A DNA stretch of 7,585 nt. Origin: Anaerolinea thermophila. GTDB lineage: Bacteria; Chloroflexota; Anaerolineae; Anaerolineales; Villigracilaceae. Both the position numbers and the translations under genes were made by a program. Under the pieces are notes generated by a model. That model saw only the letters and a program-made list of their open reading frames with translations, did no database searches and was not told the origin of the DNA. Numbering within the stretch: the first letter of the stretch is position 1; the number at the start of each line of letters is the position of its first letter. The DNA lies in NCBI GenBank assembly GCA_022729775.1, contig DZBA01000140.1:1-7585 (forward strand), read 5' to 3'. This document shows, piece after piece, positions 6,042 through 7,585 of this stretch.

Positions 6042-7585
6042 ATGACAAAAGAAACTTCTGAATCTAAAATTGAAGTCGGTGGACATATCGAAGGCGAGAA
6101 TATCATTGTGGGGAATCACAACACAGTGAACAATATCCTGCCGCAGCAAAAAGAACACGAGCCGCACCCGCTATTTGGCTCGATTCCGCGCTTGAAGAAG
6201 GAAGTATATATCTGGCGCGGAGATATCGAGGACGAGACTCGCGCCGCGTTGAAGCAAAATCGCGCGGCGGCGATTGTGGGCGTGCAGGGCATGGGCGGAC
6301 TCGGCAAGAGCGAGATGGCAAAACGCATTTCGCTGGAGCATCCGCAAGCCTTGTGGGTGGATGTGAACGATAAAACCGCGCAAGGCGTGTTAAATGAGTT
6401 AACCCGCGTGTGCGACATCAAGACGGACGGGAACACCAGCGACGGCGAAAAAATCAACCTGCTGCACCGCCATTTTTCGGGGACGCCAAACCAGTTGGTG
6501 GTCTTCGATGATGTGCGGAAGAACGCCCTGCCTGATTTATTCAACCTGCTGCCGCCCAAACTGCCTTACACCGCCCTGCTGACCAGCCGCATTAAAACCA
6601 TTGGCGGAATTGAGTCTTTTAAGATGGACACGATGACACCCGAACAAGCCGAAAAATTAATGGGGAGTATTGTTACAGAAGAGATGCTAAACGCCGAAGC
6701 GAACTTTGTAAAAAAAATCGCGGAGCGGGTCAAGTTCAACCCGCTGGCATTGGAAATTTGCGCCCGCTGGGTCTGGCAGCATAAGGCGGGCGCGCGCAAA
6801 TTTGCCCGCTTTTATGAGCGGATAGAGAAGAATCTGGAAAAACTCAAAGCGGAAGGAGACGAAAACTGGAATATCAACGCCGCCTTCGACGTGAGTTATA
6901 ACGACCTGACCGAAAACGACCAGCGATATTTTCGCGCGTTGGCGGTTTTTGCGCCGACGGGGTTTTCAACCGCAGCCGCCGCCCACCTGTGGGGACTTGA
7001 GAAACCCGATGCCGAAGACGTGCTAGACCGCTTTTTGAACCTCTCGCTGGTGAAGGAAAGAGACGAGCGTTACCGCTTTCACGACCTGCTGGATGAATAC
7101 GCCCAAAGCAAGTTAACACAAAACAAGGAAGAAGAACGCGAAGTAAAAATAAAATTGGCAGATTGGCTGGCAGGCTTTTACGAATCAATTTATAAGCCCG
7201 ATGAAAACAATTTGCCGAAGGGCTTTGTAGAAAAAGAAAACCTGTTGATTGCTTGTTCCTGCGCGTGTGAGATTCGAGACGCAAACAGGCTGGCGCAACT
7301 GACGACTCAAACATTGAATTGGTTCAATGTTTATTTTGTGGAGCATAAAACCGATTGGTTGAATTGGCTTCAACTTTCACTTAAACTTGGGATTGAAAAT
7401 AAGCAATTACAAGCCAACGTGCGAAAAGCCATCGGCGATGTGCTGCAATTCCGCGACGATAGAGACGCCGCGCTTGCCAGTTACAACGAAGCCCTGAAAC
7501 TCTTCAAAGAAATCGGGGCTAAATTGGGCGAAGCCAACGTGCGAAAAGCCATCGGCGATGTGCTGCAATTCCGCGACGATAGAGA
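6042..7585 (+). CDS. NB-ARC STAND ATPase with TPR-like repeats (bacterial NLR-like protein), 3' end beyond window
   Basis: An open frame runs from ATG 6042 to the window edge (514 codons, no stop). The first 35 or so residues form a Gly/Asn/Val-rich motif (VGGHIEGENIIVGNHNTV, residues 12-29). An NB-ARC module follows: Walker A GVQGMGGLGKS (80-90, Lys89), Walker B VVFDDV with Asp156 and Asp157, sensor-1 LLTSR (Arg183), the GLPL-equivalent FNPLALE (232-238), a winged-helix region, and FHDLLDEYA with His347-Asp348 in place of the MHD motif. An alpha-helical linker then leads to TPR-like repeats of 40 residues beginning at about residue 458. This is the plan of STAND switch proteins: C-terminal repeats sense a ligand, and ATP-driven oligomerisation activates an effector. 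No enzymatic effector domain precedes the ATPase, so the effector is either C-terminal and out of view or a separate protein. Related proteins act in antiphage defence or transcriptional control, and the role here is not proven. Confidence 0.92.
   Translation, partial: MTKETSESKIEVGGHIEGENIIVGNHNTVNNILPQQKEHEPHPLFGSIPRLKKEVYIWRGDIEDETRAALKQNRAAAIVGVQGMGGLGKSEMAKRISLEHPQALWVDVNDKTAQGVLNELTRVCDIKTDGNTSDGEKINLLHRHFSGTPNQLVVFDDVRKNALPDLFNLLPPKLPYTALLTSRIKTIGGIESFKMDTMTPEQAEKLMGSIVTEEMLNAEANFVKKIAERVKFNPLALEICARWVWQHKAGARKFARFYERIEKNLEKLKAEGDENWNINAAFDVSYNDLTENDQRYFRALAVFAPTGFSTAAAAHLWGLEKPDAEDVLDRFLNLSLVKERDERYRFHDLLDEYAQSKLTQNKEEEREVKIKLADWLAGFYESIYKPDENNLPKGFVEKENLLIACSCACEIRDANRLAQLTTQTLNWFNVYFVEHKTDWLNWLQLSLKLGIENKQLQANVRKAIGDVLQFRDDRDAALASYNEALKLFKEIGAKLGEANVRKAIGDVLQFRDDR
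7411..7585 (+). repeat. Tandem 120-bp direct repeat encoding 40-residue TPR-like units
   Basis: Bases 7411-7465 and 7531-7585 are identical over all 55 bp compared, offset by exactly 120 bp. The second copy is cut by the window edge. Each unit encodes a 40-residue tetratricopeptide-like repeat: it starts ANVRKAIGDVLQFRDDRDAA, continues with ASYNEALKLFKEIGAKLGE, and returns to ANVRKAIGDV. The G-D-V, A-L-x-x-Y-x-E-A-L and L-F-x-E-I-G positions match the TPR-type repeats common in NB-ARC proteins. Identity at the DNA level, including synonymous sites, points to very recent duplication or repeat homogenisation. Confidence 0.9.

Noticed and set aside
6116..6559. Minus-strand 147-aa open frame
   Set aside because: It is fully antisense to the NB-ARC core motifs, and its Ser/Cys/Arg-rich composition is typical of a shadow frame.

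Overview
The window reads as chromosomal sequence from a free-living bacterium, most likely a Chloroflexota member of the Anaerolineae type. This is inferred from gene style, not from a marker gene: a membrane-anchored Hanks-type kinase with a Pro/Thr-rich extracytoplasmic tail, an NB-ARC/TPR signalling ATPase, and dispersed short palindromic repeats. No rRNA, tRNA, CRISPR array, transposase or phage gene was seen.

Layout. (1) Positions 1-848, minus strand: a class IV PLP-dependent aminotransferase, complete except for its last few codons, which lie beyond the left edge. A 35-bp dispersed repeat sits in frame inside this gene. (2) A divergent intergenic region of about 90 bp carries a TATAAT box. 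(3) Positions 941-3367, plus strand: a large protein of 808 aa. Motif order (active-site-like HxxxDG, then STS near the C-terminus) suggests a divergent choline/carnitine O-acyltransferase fold. (4) Positions 3364-5109: a transmembrane Ser/Thr protein kinase whose start codon overlaps the previous stop (ATGA), so the two are probably one translationally coupled operon. (5) Positions 5110-5341: no gene. Most of it is a 156-bp element bounded by perfect 12-bp inverted repeats. (6) Positions 5342-5961: a two-gene toxin-antitoxin module (ribbon-helix-helix antitoxin, PIN-domain toxin), again with an ATGA overlap. (7) Positions 6042 to the right edge: the first 514 codons of an NB-ARC STAND ATPase (bacterial NLR-like architecture). 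It has a very short Gly/Asn-rich N-terminal motif and runs into TPR-like repeats of 40 residues whose DNA copies are identical over the 55 bp visible.

The left half (aminotransferase, acyltransferase-like protein, kinase) looks like resident chromosome. The kinase may act on, or respond with, the acyltransferase-like protein. From the palindromic element rightwards the content becomes accessory: a visibly AT-richer toxin-antitoxin pair followed by an NLR-like ATPase, a combination typical of defence or stress loci. The points most worth following are the repeat inserted in the aminotransferase reading frame, the cryptic carnitine-acyltransferase-like protein coupled to a kinase, and the NLR-like protein with an amyloid-motif-like N-terminus and near-clonal sensor repeats.
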